This document shows, one piece after another, positions 1-5,467 of a stretch of DNA of 14,979 nucleotides. The position numbers were made by a program, and so were the translations under genes. The notes below the pieces were generated by a model, which saw nothing but the letters and a program-made list of their open reading frames with translations, was not told the origin of the DNA and did no database searches. This DNA is from UBA1367 sp040268355. GTDB taxonomy: Bacteria; Actinomycetota; Coriobacteriia; Coriobacteriales; Atopobiaceae. The stretch covers positions 1-14,979 of the forward strand of contig JAWRIT010000128.1 in NCBI GenBank assembly GCA_040268355.1. Reading direction: 5' to 3'. Positions within the stretch are counted from its first letter, which is position 1. Each line of letters begins with the position of its first letter.

Positions 1-81
1 GGCCGTCCGCCAGACGGGCAGCATGGCAACGGCTGCGACGGCGCAGGTCGACGGACTGAGGTAGTTCTCGGGGATATGCAT
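1..81 (-). CDS. CbiM-like energy-coupling factor transporter permease, N-terminal fragment
   Basis: Reading leftward from an ATG at 81, 27 codons run open to the window edge. The peptide begins MHIPENYLSPSTCAV and continues with a hydrophobic stretch. The MHIP-x-x-YLSP opening is characteristic of the CbiM/NikM family, the substrate-specific membrane components of cobalt or nickel ECF-type transporters. A strong ribosome site (GGGAGGAA on the minus strand, 92-85) lies directly before the ATG, which supports this start. Only the first few percent of the protein is visible, so metal specificity cannot be judged. The gene is divergent from the RpiR regulator and is probably unrelated to the PTS genes. 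Confidence 0.8.
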   Translation of the reverse strand, partial: MHIPENYLSPSTCAVAAVAMLPVWRTA

Positions 82-119
82 GTGTTCCTCCCGGGCACGA
101 TACGGGACACTTTCGGAAA

Positions 120-150
120 ATTGTATCGTTAAACCCAACTCGAAGGTCAA
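120..150 (-). promoter_or_regulatory. Candidate promoter of the CbiM-like gene
   Basis: On the minus strand, TTGACC (150-145) is followed after 19 bases by TACAAT (125-120), or after 17 bases by GATACA. The site lies about 40 bases before the ATG at 81. A 6-bp inverted repeat, CGATAC (98-103) and GTATCG (123-128), overlaps the -10 and could bind a metal-responsive regulator, but the arms are short. The promoter call rests on box similarity only. Confidence 0.45.
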
Positions 151-212
151 CGCGAAGACCGGGCAGAGTGACGCGCATATTTGAGGGCTGAGACCGGCAA
201 GAAATAATCCGT

Positions 213-233
213 GAACGGTTTCAGAATCGGTTC
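213..233. promoter_or_regulatory. Imperfect 21-bp palindrome upstream of the RpiR gene (candidate operator)
   Basis: The sequence GAACGGTTTC-A-GAATCGGTTC matches its own reverse complement at 16 of 20 non-central positions. It lies just upstream of the putative -10 of the regulator gene. The size and symmetry suit a dimeric repressor. Its ligand regulator is unknown; autoregulation by the RpiR protein is an inference. Confidence 0.4.
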
Positions 234-241
234 GAGAAAAA

Positions 242-272
242 TCTGTGTAGAATAGTTGAAGAACTACACAGA
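242..272. promoter_or_regulatory. Perfect 9-bp inverted repeat over the RpiR gene promoter, with -10 TAGAAT
   Basis: TCTGTGTAG (242-250) and CTACACAGA (264-272) are perfect inverted repeats 13 bases apart. A second, nested dyad, TAGTT/AACTA (253-257, 262-266), lies inside. TAGAAT (248-253) resembles a -10 box, so the repeat would cover the -10 and the start of the transcript. RpiR-family regulators such as HexR bind TGTAnT...AnTACA-type dyads, and the TGTAG/CTACA arms here recall that. It may be an autoregulatory operator or, alternatively, a hairpin at the 5' end of the mRNA. Confidence 0.5.
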
Positions 273-285
273 CAGTGGAGCTGTC

Positions 286-1224
286 ATGCGCCCTATCGCC
301 CGAACGCTCCTTCTGGGCCCGCCGCGCACGACCGTCTCACACGCTCCTGCCGTCACCGGGCTTGGCGGGACAGGGAGCGGGGCCGCCGTTGCCCGCATGG
401 GCAACCGACACCATGAGGGGACTGATGCCGGCATGGCGCCAGATCGCCACGTCATCGTTGACGACTCCACGCTGCTGACCTTCAGTGGCCTTGACCACAA
501 CGTCTACAACGCCGTTCTGCGCAACCTTGCGACCTTTGTGGACCTTCGGGTGACCGACCTGGCACGCCTTGCCGGCGTCTCGAACGCGACCGTCGTCCGG
601 TTCTGCAAGAAGTGCGGCTACACGGGCTTTCCCGAGTTCAAGCGAGCGGTGCTCACTCGTCTGCGGCAGGAGCGCCCGACGGGGCCGGTCCCGCCGGTCT
701 TGGAGGAGGTGCTCGCGGTCACCGCGCCGGAGTCGCTCGAGGCGCTCTCCGGCCAGATCGCACGTGCGTTCGAACTGGTGCGTTGGGCAGACTGCATGCT
801 GCTGTTGGGGAGCGGGAAGTCGGGGGGACTCGCCTCCTATGGGGCGCACCTCTTCAGCGGCCTTGGGGTGGCCTCGATTCCCATCACGTCCTTTCCCACC
901 TACGCGACCAGCATGGGCACCAGCGACACCACGCTGCTCGTGCTCTCGCACAGCGGCAGCACGCCCATGGTGTACACGGCCATGCAGCACCTTGTGGCTG
1001 GGCAGTCCAAGGCCGTCGCCGTGACGGCCAACCCACAGAGCCCCATCGGCCGGCTCGCCAACGTCTGCGTCTCCTATCCCACGCAGACGGGCCTCTCGCT
1101 TTCCACCGGCGACCTCTCGACGCGCTTCTGCATGCTCTACGTGCTCGAACAGCTGGCACGGATGCTCTACAACGACGGCATCGCGGGCGACGGGGCACCG
1201 ATGGGGGATAGATCCGCTCAGTAG
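286..1224 (+). CDS. RpiR-family transcriptional regulator with SIS domain
   Basis: This is a sugar-responsive DNA-binding regulator of the MurR/RpiR family and likely controls the adjacent PTS genes. Counting from the ATG at 286 (312 residues), a helix-turn-helix spans about 88-111 and includes the family signature VSNATVVRFCKKCGYTGF. An SIS sugar-phosphate isomerase-like domain follows at about 173-270, with LLLGSGKSGG and LVLSHSGSTPM as the phosphosugar-binding loops. Start choice is uncertain. The ATG at 286 has a well-placed GTGGAG five bases upstream, but the first 50 or so residues are Gly/Ala/Pro-rich and unlike the family. An ATG at 433 would give 263 residues, closer to the usual 280, and a TTG at 256 is also in frame. 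The gene ends about 220 bases before the IIC permease, in the same direction. The family call is sure; the target is inferred from position. Confidence 0.9.
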   Translation: MRPIARTLLLGPPRTTVSHAPAVTGLGGTGSGAAVARMGNRHHEGTDAGMAPDRHVIVDDSTLLTFSGLDHNVYNAVLRNLATFVDLRVTDLARLAGVSNATVVRFCKKCGYTGFPEFKRAVLTRLRQERPTGPVPPVLEEVLAVTAPESLEALSGQIARAFELVRWADCMLLLGSGKSGGLASYGAHLFSGLGVASIPITSFPTYATSMGTSDTTLLVLSHSGSTPMVYTAMQHLVAGQSKAVAVTANPQSPIGRLANVCVSYPTQTGLSLSTGDLSTRFCMLYVLEQLARMLYNDGIAGDGAPMGDRSAQ

Positions 1225-1293
1225 CATACAAAAAAGCGTTGTCAATATGAAAATGAGTGAAAACGACCGGAAGCTGGAAGAATCCGGCAGGCG

Positions 1294-1331
1294 CACGTTG
1301 ACTTGCAAGAAAGACGTGTTGAGTTTATGAA
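1294..1331 (+). promoter_or_regulatory. Candidate promoter and operator of the PTS IIC gene
   Basis: TTGCAA (1303-1308), 17 bases, then TATGAA (1326-1331) forms a moderate sigma-70-like promoter about 115 bases before the IIC ATG. The -35 lies inside a perfect 8-bp palindrome CTTGCAAG (1302-1309). That palindrome is nearly concentric with the inverted repeat CACGT (1294-1298) and ACGTG (1314-1318). A repressor bound here would occlude the -35. A GC-rich hairpin-forming stretch follows at about 1373-1392 in the leader. Confidence 0.4.
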
Positions 1332-1447
1332 TGTGAAGCAACTGTGAGGGAGCAGAATCCCCCTGGCACAGTGCGGGCGCGCGAGCGCCGCAGGGAAGGG
1401 AACCTCGGGAAGCACGTCAACACACAGAAAGGAAGGTGGGTCACACC

Positions 1448-2806
1448 ATGCAGGAGTTCTTTCAGAACAAAGTTCTGCCGGCCATCATGGGCTTCGTGAA
1501 CACCAAGGCGATCCGCGCCATCAAGGACGGCCTCGTCTACTCGATGCCGCTCATCATCGTCGGTGCCGTCTACTTGCTGCTGTTCCAGCTGCCGATAGAG
1601 AGCCTTGCGAACCTGGTCACGGCAAGCGGCGCCGTGCCCTATCTGTCCCACGGCTACACGTCCACGTTCCAGATCATCGCCTTGATCGCCGCGCTGGGCA
1701 TCGCCTACCAGTGGGCCAAGAACGACGGCTGGGAGCCCCTCTCGGCCGGCATCATCGCCATCGCGGCGTTCCTCATCCTGATCCCGACCAACGTCGCAGG
1801 GGAGTACTTCACCATCGAAGCCGAGACCGGCGAGTACGCGGCCGCCACGGTCGCAGGCCTGGACAAGACCTGGCTCGCCGGCCAGGGCATGATCGGCGCC
1901 ATCATCGCTGGCCTGCTCACCGGCCTCATCTACAGCGCGTTTCTGAAGCGCGACATTCGCATCAAGATGCCCGAGGGCGTGCCTGACGGCGTCGCGGCCG
2001 CCTTCACCGGCCTCATCCCGGCCGCCGTCATTCTGACTGGTGCCGTTATCATCACGGGCATCTGCGGCTCCCTCTTTGGCGTGACCCCCATCGAGCTCAT
2101 CTACCAGTGGCTGCAGATCCCGCTGCAGAACGTCGGCGGCTCGCTGGGCGGCGTCATCATCTTCGAGACCCTGATCCCGCTGCTGTGGTGGTTCGGCGTC
2201 CACGGCGCCACCGTCGTCGGATCGGTTACCCAGCCCCTCACGTTGGCCAACCAGGCCGACAACGCCGCGATCTTCCAGCGGCTCACCGAGTCCGGCATGA
2301 GCCGCGCCGACGCCATCGCCGCCCTGGGCGAGAATGGTGGGCACATCTTCACCGAGGCCTTCCTGAACTGCTTCCAGGCCATCACCGGCTCCGGCATCAC
2401 GATCGGCCTCGTCGTCTTCATGGTGTTCTTCGCCAAGTCGGCCCAGTTCAAGCAGGTCGGTAGGCTCGGCCTGGGCGCGGGCGTCTTCAACATCAACGAG
2501 CCGATCCTGTTCGGCACCCCCATCGTCATGAACCCCAAGCTGTTCGTCCCGTTCGTGCTGGCGCCGGTCTTTGGCAACGCCTTCGCGTACATCATGACGA
2601 TGATCGGCTTCATGCCCTACACGATGGGCGTCACGGTCCCCTGGACCACGCCGCCGATCCTTTCCGGTCTGCTGTGCATCGGCTGGCAGGGTGCCGTCGT
2701 CCAGCTCATCGAGCTGGTGGCCTCGTTCTTCATCTACCTGCCCTTCGCCCGCTCGGTGGACAACGAGCTCTACGAGCAGGAGCAGGCTGCCGAGCAGGCT
2801 GCGTAG
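1448..2806 (+). CDS. PTS lactose/cellobiose-family IIC permease
   Basis: This is the membrane channel of a sugar phosphotransferase system. It imports a sugar that is phosphorylated by the partner IIB during entry. The protein has 452 residues, normal for the family, with about ten hydrophobic segments. The ligand-site motifs of the ChbC group are present: FGVHGATVVGS with His252, and NINEPILFGTPIVMNP with Asn350-Glu351-Pro352. The tail is acidic and Gln-rich. The ATG at 1448 is preferred because AAGGAAGGTGGG sits about 8 bases ahead; an in-frame GTG at 1436 overlaps that ribosome site. The gene stands alone, with its own promoter region and a strong terminator after it, although its IIB and IIA partners lie 1.7 kb downstream. 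The substrate cannot be told from sequence; a beta-glucoside or oligosaccharide is typical. Confidence 0.95.
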   Translation: MQEFFQNKVLPAIMGFVNTKAIRAIKDGLVYSMPLIIVGAVYLLLFQLPIESLANLVTASGAVPYLSHGYTSTFQIIALIAALGIAYQWAKNDGWEPLSAGIIAIAAFLILIPTNVAGEYFTIEAETGEYAAATVAGLDKTWLAGQGMIGAIIAGLLTGLIYSAFLKRDIRIKMPEGVPDGVAAAFTGLIPAAVILTGAVIITGICGSLFGVTPIELIYQWLQIPLQNVGGSLGGVIIFETLIPLLWWFGVHGATVVGSVTQPLTLANQADNAAIFQRLTESGMSRADAIAALGENGGHIFTEAFLNCFQAITGSGITIGLVVFMVFFAKSAQFKQVGRLGLGAGVFNINEPILFGTPIVMNPKLFVPFVLAPVFGNAFAYIMTMIGFMPYTMGVTVPWTTPPILSGLLCIGWQGAVVQLIELVASFFIYLPFARSVDNELYEQEQAAEQAA

Positions 2807-2842
2807 GAGCATCGTCCAAGCACTGCCACCTTCCCTGATCGG

Positions 2843-2877
2843 AAAGGGACCGTCGGAGCGATCCGGCGGTCCTTTTT
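2843..2877 (+). terminator. Strong intrinsic terminator after the IIC gene
   Basis: GGACCGTCGG (2847-2856), a 6-base loop and CCGGCGGTCC (2863-2872) form a 10-bp stem with one G-T pair. TTTTT follows at 2873-2877. Upstream A residues can pair with the T run, so it may also work on the other strand. Confidence 0.9.
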
Positions 2878-2901
2878 CTGTCACCGGCTGTGAAGCTTCG
2901 A

Positions 2902-2978
2902 AACCCCGGCGCGGGGTTCCTGGCGTGGCCCTGGCGATCGCGGAGTCCTGGTCAGGGGCCCAGCTGCCGCTGGCCCCT
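2902..2978. other. Two GC-rich hairpins between IIC and the flavodoxin-like gene
   Basis: The 298-base gap 2807-3104 holds the terminator above and then two further hairpins. AACCCCG/CGGGGTT (2902-2918) has a 3-base loop and a perfect 7-bp stem. AGGGGCCCAGC/GCTGGCCCCT (2954-2978) has a 10-bp stem with one bulged C and a TGCC loop. Neither has a T run. They could be a structured leader or RNA of the downstream gene, or simple GC-rich inverted repeats. I see no gene here. Confidence 0.4.
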
Positions 2979-3104
2979 CCTGGCCTTCGTTCGTCCGTCT
3001 CGCCCTGCGGGATCGGATCGCCTTTCGCACGGCACGTCAGACAGGGGAGTGGGTGGCTGTGTCATACTAATGAGGTTTGTTCGAGGACCGCGAAAGGAGT
3101 TCGG

Positions 3105-3665
3105 ATGAAGGTTGCCATCAGGTACTTCTCGAGGGGCGGCAACGTGCGTGCCATGGCGGAGGCGCTGGCACGAGGAGCCGGCGTCGAGGCCCTCTCCATC
3201 GACGAACCGGGTGCCGAGATCACCGAACCGGTCGACCTGCTCTTCATCGGCGGGGCCCTGTATGCCTTCCAGCTCGACAAGACGTTCAAGGCCTATCTTG
3301 AGCGCCTGCCGGAGGACCTGATAGGGGAGGCCATCTGCTTCGGCTCCTCGCTGCTCACGCGTCGTCCGATCTACCTCATCCAAGACGCCCTCAAGCGGAA
3401 GAGCATCAAGATCAACAAGCAGGCCGTCTACTCGCGCAACCATCCCAACGACAACCTGATCGGCGTTCTGGAGTACTTCGCCCAAAACGAGGTCACGCGT
3501 GACCGCTCGCTCGACGGCCTTCCGCCGTATCTGGTCTTCAAGCGGTCGCAGGAGATCAAGGAGCAGCGCGAGGCCGAGGCGAGGCAGCGCGAGGCCGAGG
3601 CGGCCGAGGGCGTGGCCGCAGACGACCAGGGTACGGACCAGGACCAAGCCCAGGATCGGGACTAG
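3105..3665 (+). CDS. Flavodoxin-like protein with a charged, repeat-bearing tail
   Basis: The protein has 186 residues, and the ATG at 3105 follows AAAGGAG with 5-base spacing. Residues 1 to about 145 resemble a flavodoxin-type alpha/beta fold. A first strand KVAIRYFS runs into a glycine loop RGGNVRAMAEALA, followed by VDLLFIGGALYAFQLDKTFKAYL and AICFGSS. Flavodoxins bind FMN and carry electrons; the usual T/S-x-T-G-N-T phosphate loop is replaced by SRGGNVR, so FMN binding is plausible but not assured. Residues 146-186 are a Glu/Gln/Arg/Asp-rich tail containing the repeat QREAEA twice. It has its own upstream gap and is not tightly coupled to neighbours. Its role beside PTS genes is unknown. 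Confidence 0.75.
   Translation: MKVAIRYFSRGGNVRAMAEALARGAGVEALSIDEPGAEITEPVDLLFIGGALYAFQLDKTFKAYLERLPEDLIGEAICFGSSLLTRRPIYLIQDALKRKSIKINKQAVYSRNHPNDNLIGVLEYFAQNEVTRDRSLDGLPPYLVFKRSQEIKEQREAEARQREAEAAEGVAADDQGTDQDQAQDRD
3564..3602 (+). repeat. In-frame 21-bp tandem repeat in the flavodoxin-like gene
   Basis: CAGCGCGAGGCCGAGGCG occurs at 3564-3581 and again at 3585-3602, a period of 21 bases (seven codons). It encodes the QREAEA repeat in the charged C-terminal tail. Such units can expand or contract by slippage without breaking the frame. Confidence 0.85.
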
Positions 3666-3757
3666 GACTTCGGCTGGCATCGGCTGGGCTGGCTGCGGGT
3701 CACGCTCGCCGTCGGCCTGATCGCGGGTGTGACGCACGGCGCGGAAAGGGAGCGGAC

Positions 3758-4303
3758 ATGTTTGGCATCGGTATGGCACGTGCCTACGAAGGGTTCAGCA
3801 TCGACCTGTTGGGTGGCGCGAGCGCGGCGCTGCTCGTGTCGCTGGCGACGCGTCTGCTGGTGGGGATCGGCTGGTACCGGCTGTTCGAGCGCGCGGGCAT
3901 CAAAGGATATTCGGCGTTCATTCCCATCGTGGGGCCCTACAACGCCTTCCGACTGGTCTGGGATGACTTCTCGTTGGCAGCGATCTTTGGGGCGACCACC
4001 TTCGTGGCATGGGTCAACGCCGTAGGCGTCGAGCATCCGATCGTAGGCGCCTTCGCGGTCGTCAACTTCATCCTCTGGTGGGCCCTGGCGCTGCTCTCCA
4101 CACGCGCCTATGGCACAGGCATGTTCCTGGGATTTCTCTATGGTGGCCTCTCTTGGCTCGGGGTGCCGCTCATGGGCTTCTGGTCGAGGGGGAGCTACCA
4201 GGGGGCCTGGTCGAGCGATCCCGAGGCCGACCAGAACCTGACGCCCAAGGAGCGCAAGAAGCGCCGCAAGAAGGCGGCGAAGAAGGCGAAGCGCACGCGC
4301 TGA
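3758..4303 (+). CDS. DUF5684-like small integral membrane protein
   Basis: This 181-residue protein starts at an ATG that follows AAAGGGAG. Hydrophobic segments lie near 18-40, 70-90, 95-115 and 120-142. Between the first two sits a short amphipathic stretch, LFERAGIKGYSAFIPIVGPYNAFRLVWDD. That loop matches the pattern of the DUF5684 group, small membrane proteins often found near signal peptidases or secreted-protein genes and with no defined activity. The last 20 residues are almost purely Lys/Arg/Ala (PKERKKRRKKAAKKAK), a basic tail that should lie on the cytoplasmic side and could touch lipid head groups or nucleic acid. It sits 92 bases after the flavodoxin-like gene and may be co-transcribed with it. 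Function unknown. Confidence 0.75.
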   Translation: MFGIGMARAYEGFSIDLLGGASAALLVSLATRLLVGIGWYRLFERAGIKGYSAFIPIVGPYNAFRLVWDDFSLAAIFGATTFVAWVNAVGVEHPIVGAFAVVNFILWWALALLSTRAYGTGMFLGFLYGGLSWLGVPLMGFWSRGSYQGAWSSDPEADQNLTPKERKKRRKKAAKKAKRTR

Positions 4304-4412
4304 CGGCGCGCGGATGGCTGCGCCGGGCGGCTCTCCACAGCCCAGGCGCCAGGGGATGTCAGGTAGACGCAATGCGGCCGTCCGTCGACCAGACTGACCG
4401 ATGGGCGTGGTT

Positions 4413-4447
4413 TTGGATTGCCCCGCAGGCGAATCAAGTAGTATGAA
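4413..4447 (+). promoter_or_regulatory. Weak candidate promoter of the IIB gene
   Basis: The 220-base gap 4304-4523 shows no gene. Within it TTGCCC (4418-4423), 18 bases and TATGAA (4442-4447) give a possible promoter about 75 bases before the IIB ATG. TAGTAT (4439-4444) is an alternative -10. The same TATGAA hexamer occurs in the IIC promoter candidate. Evidence is box similarity only. Confidence 0.3.
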
Positions 4448-4523
4448 CAGGTACGCTTGCGTGGGGAAGTGAGACCCTGGCTTTTCGTGCGCAGGCAAAG
4501 GAAACGAGGGAAAGGAACCCCAC

Positions 4524-4829
4524 ATGCTCAAGATCCGTCTGTTCTGCGCCGCCGGCATGTCCACCAGCCTTCTCGTTCGCAAGATGATCGAGGCGGCAGA
4601 GGCCGAGGGCCTCGATGCCGACATCGTCGCCTATCCCGTGGGCGAGTTCGACCAGCATCTCGAGGGCATCGACTGCGCGCTCCTCGGGCCCCAGGTCGGC
4701 TACATGAAGGCCCAGATGCAGGCCAAGGCCAAGGCCGCCGGCGTCCCCTGCGACGTCATTCCCATGGCCGACTACGGCATGGTCAACGGCAAGAACGTCC
4801 TTGCCTTCGCCCAGAAGCTGATGGCCTAG
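4524..4829 (+). CDS. PTS lactose/cellobiose-family IIB component
   Basis: This 101-residue cytoplasmic phosphocarrier takes phosphate from IIA and passes it to the sugar bound in IIC. The active-site loop LFCAAGMSTSLLV places the phospho-cysteine at Cys8. The later ALLGPQVGYMKAQM segment and the length are standard for the cellobiose IIB family. AAAGGAA lies 6-7 bases before the ATG. The gene is followed by a terminator hairpin and then by IIA, so the pair is not tightly linked. It is the obvious partner of the IIC at 1448-2806, although two unrelated genes lie between them. Confidence 0.95.
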   Translation: MLKIRLFCAAGMSTSLLVRKMIEAAEAEGLDADIVAYPVGEFDQHLEGIDCALLGPQVGYMKAQMQAKAKAAGVPCDVIPMADYGMVNGKNVLAFAQKLMA

Positions 4830-4850
4830 GCACCAATCAGACCAGGTATT

Positions 4851-4877
4851 CCGGCTCCCCTCGTGGGAGCCGGTTTT
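4851..4877 (+). terminator. Intrinsic terminator between the IIB and IIA genes
   Basis: CCGGCTCCC (4851-4859), a CTCGT loop and GGGAGCCGG (4865-4873) form a perfect 9-bp stem followed by TTTT. No clear promoter is visible between it and the IIA start, so it probably acts as a partial terminator or 3' end stabiliser that sets the IIB:IIA ratio. Confidence 0.8.
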
Positions 4878-4941
4878 GCATCACGCACGCCACGAAGCGG
4901 GAAACGCACGGGGAGGGTCCGAACACAGTAAGGAGTAGGTC

Positions 4942-5271
4942 ATGACCGAGGAGCTTGAGCTCACCCTGTTCCAGATCATCACGGCCGCCGGCGGCTGCAA
5001 GTCCAACTACATCGGCGCCATCCAGGAGGCCAAGAACGGCAACTTCGAGGCGGCGGACAACCTCATCAAGGAGGGCGACGCCTACCAGTCCCAGGCGCAC
5101 GACCCGCATGCCAAGCTGCTTGCGGAGGAGGCCCAGCTGCAGGTTGCCGGCAAGAACTCCGCCGATCTCGTCTGCCTGTTGCTCATCCATGCCGAGGACC
5201 AGATGATGAGCTGCGAGGTCTTCAAGCAGATGGCCGTCGAGTTCATCGACCTCTACAAGAAGCTCGCCTAG
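4942..5271 (+). CDS. PTS lactose/cellobiose-family IIA component
   Basis: This 109-residue, all-helical phosphocarrier accepts phosphate from HPr and passes it to IIB. The motif LLLIHAEDQMMS holds the phospho-acceptor His83, and Asp86 matches the metal-binding Asp of the trimeric lactose IIA. In most relatives the motif reads HAQDHLM; here the second histidine is a glutamine. The start is an ATG 6 bases after AAGGAG. It is separated from IIB by 112 bases that include a terminator hairpin, and it is followed by a long perfect hairpin. It is a likely donor for the IIB at 4524-4829 and possibly for the IIB-like domain in the next gene. Confidence 0.95.
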   Translation: MTEELELTLFQIITAAGGCKSNYIGAIQEAKNGNFEAADNLIKEGDAYQSQAHDPHAKLLAEEAQLQVAGKNSADLVCLLLIHAEDQMMSCEVFKQMAVEFIDLYKKLA

Positions 5272-5298
5272 CCGAAGCGTATCCACCACGGCAGCCAT

Positions 5299-5331
5299 CG
5301 AGGGCGGAAAGGCGTCTCCTTTCCGCCCTCG
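5299..5331 (+). terminator. Long hairpin after the IIA gene, no T run
   Basis: GAGGGCGGAAAGG (5300-5312) and CCTTTCCGCCCTC (5318-5330) form a perfect 13-bp stem with a 5-base loop, extended by one more C-G pair. There is no following T tract, so it may stabilise the 3' end rather than terminate on its own. Confidence 0.65.
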
Positions 5332-5394
5332 TCGCATGAGCCGCCGCGCTCGCTGTCCGGCGGGTCGCGCATGCGCCACCTGCCGCGACGCAAG

Positions 5395-5424
5395 TTGAGC
5401 GAACGTGATTCTCTGTCGTACCAT
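5395..5424 (+). promoter_or_regulatory. Candidate promoter of the phosphoesterase-IIB-ROK gene
   Basis: TTGAGC (5395-5400), 18 bases and TACCAT (5419-5424) resemble a sigma-70 promoter 43 bases before the ATG at 5468. The preceding hairpin suggests this gene is a separate transcription unit. Confidence 0.4.
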
Positions 5425-5467
5425 GGGGTAAACACCCGAGCGCACATGCGATAGGAGGGCCAGCTCC

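Noticed and set aside
1..255. Cobalamin or other riboswitch before the CbiM-like gene
   Set aside because: The promoter candidate leaves only about 30-40 bases of leader, too short for a cobalamin riboswitch, and no B12-box-like motif was seen.
1325..2884. 519-residue open frame on the minus strand opposite the IIC gene
   Set aside because: It is an Asp/Glu/Gly/Arg-rich shadow of the IIC gene caused by high GC. It shows no family motif and lies fully antisense to a clear gene.
4951..5275. Second IIA-region frame (about 83 residues, Arg/Ser-rich) inside the IIA gene
   Set aside because: It is an out-of-frame shadow; the IIA frame has the phospho-histidine motif and a good ribosome site.
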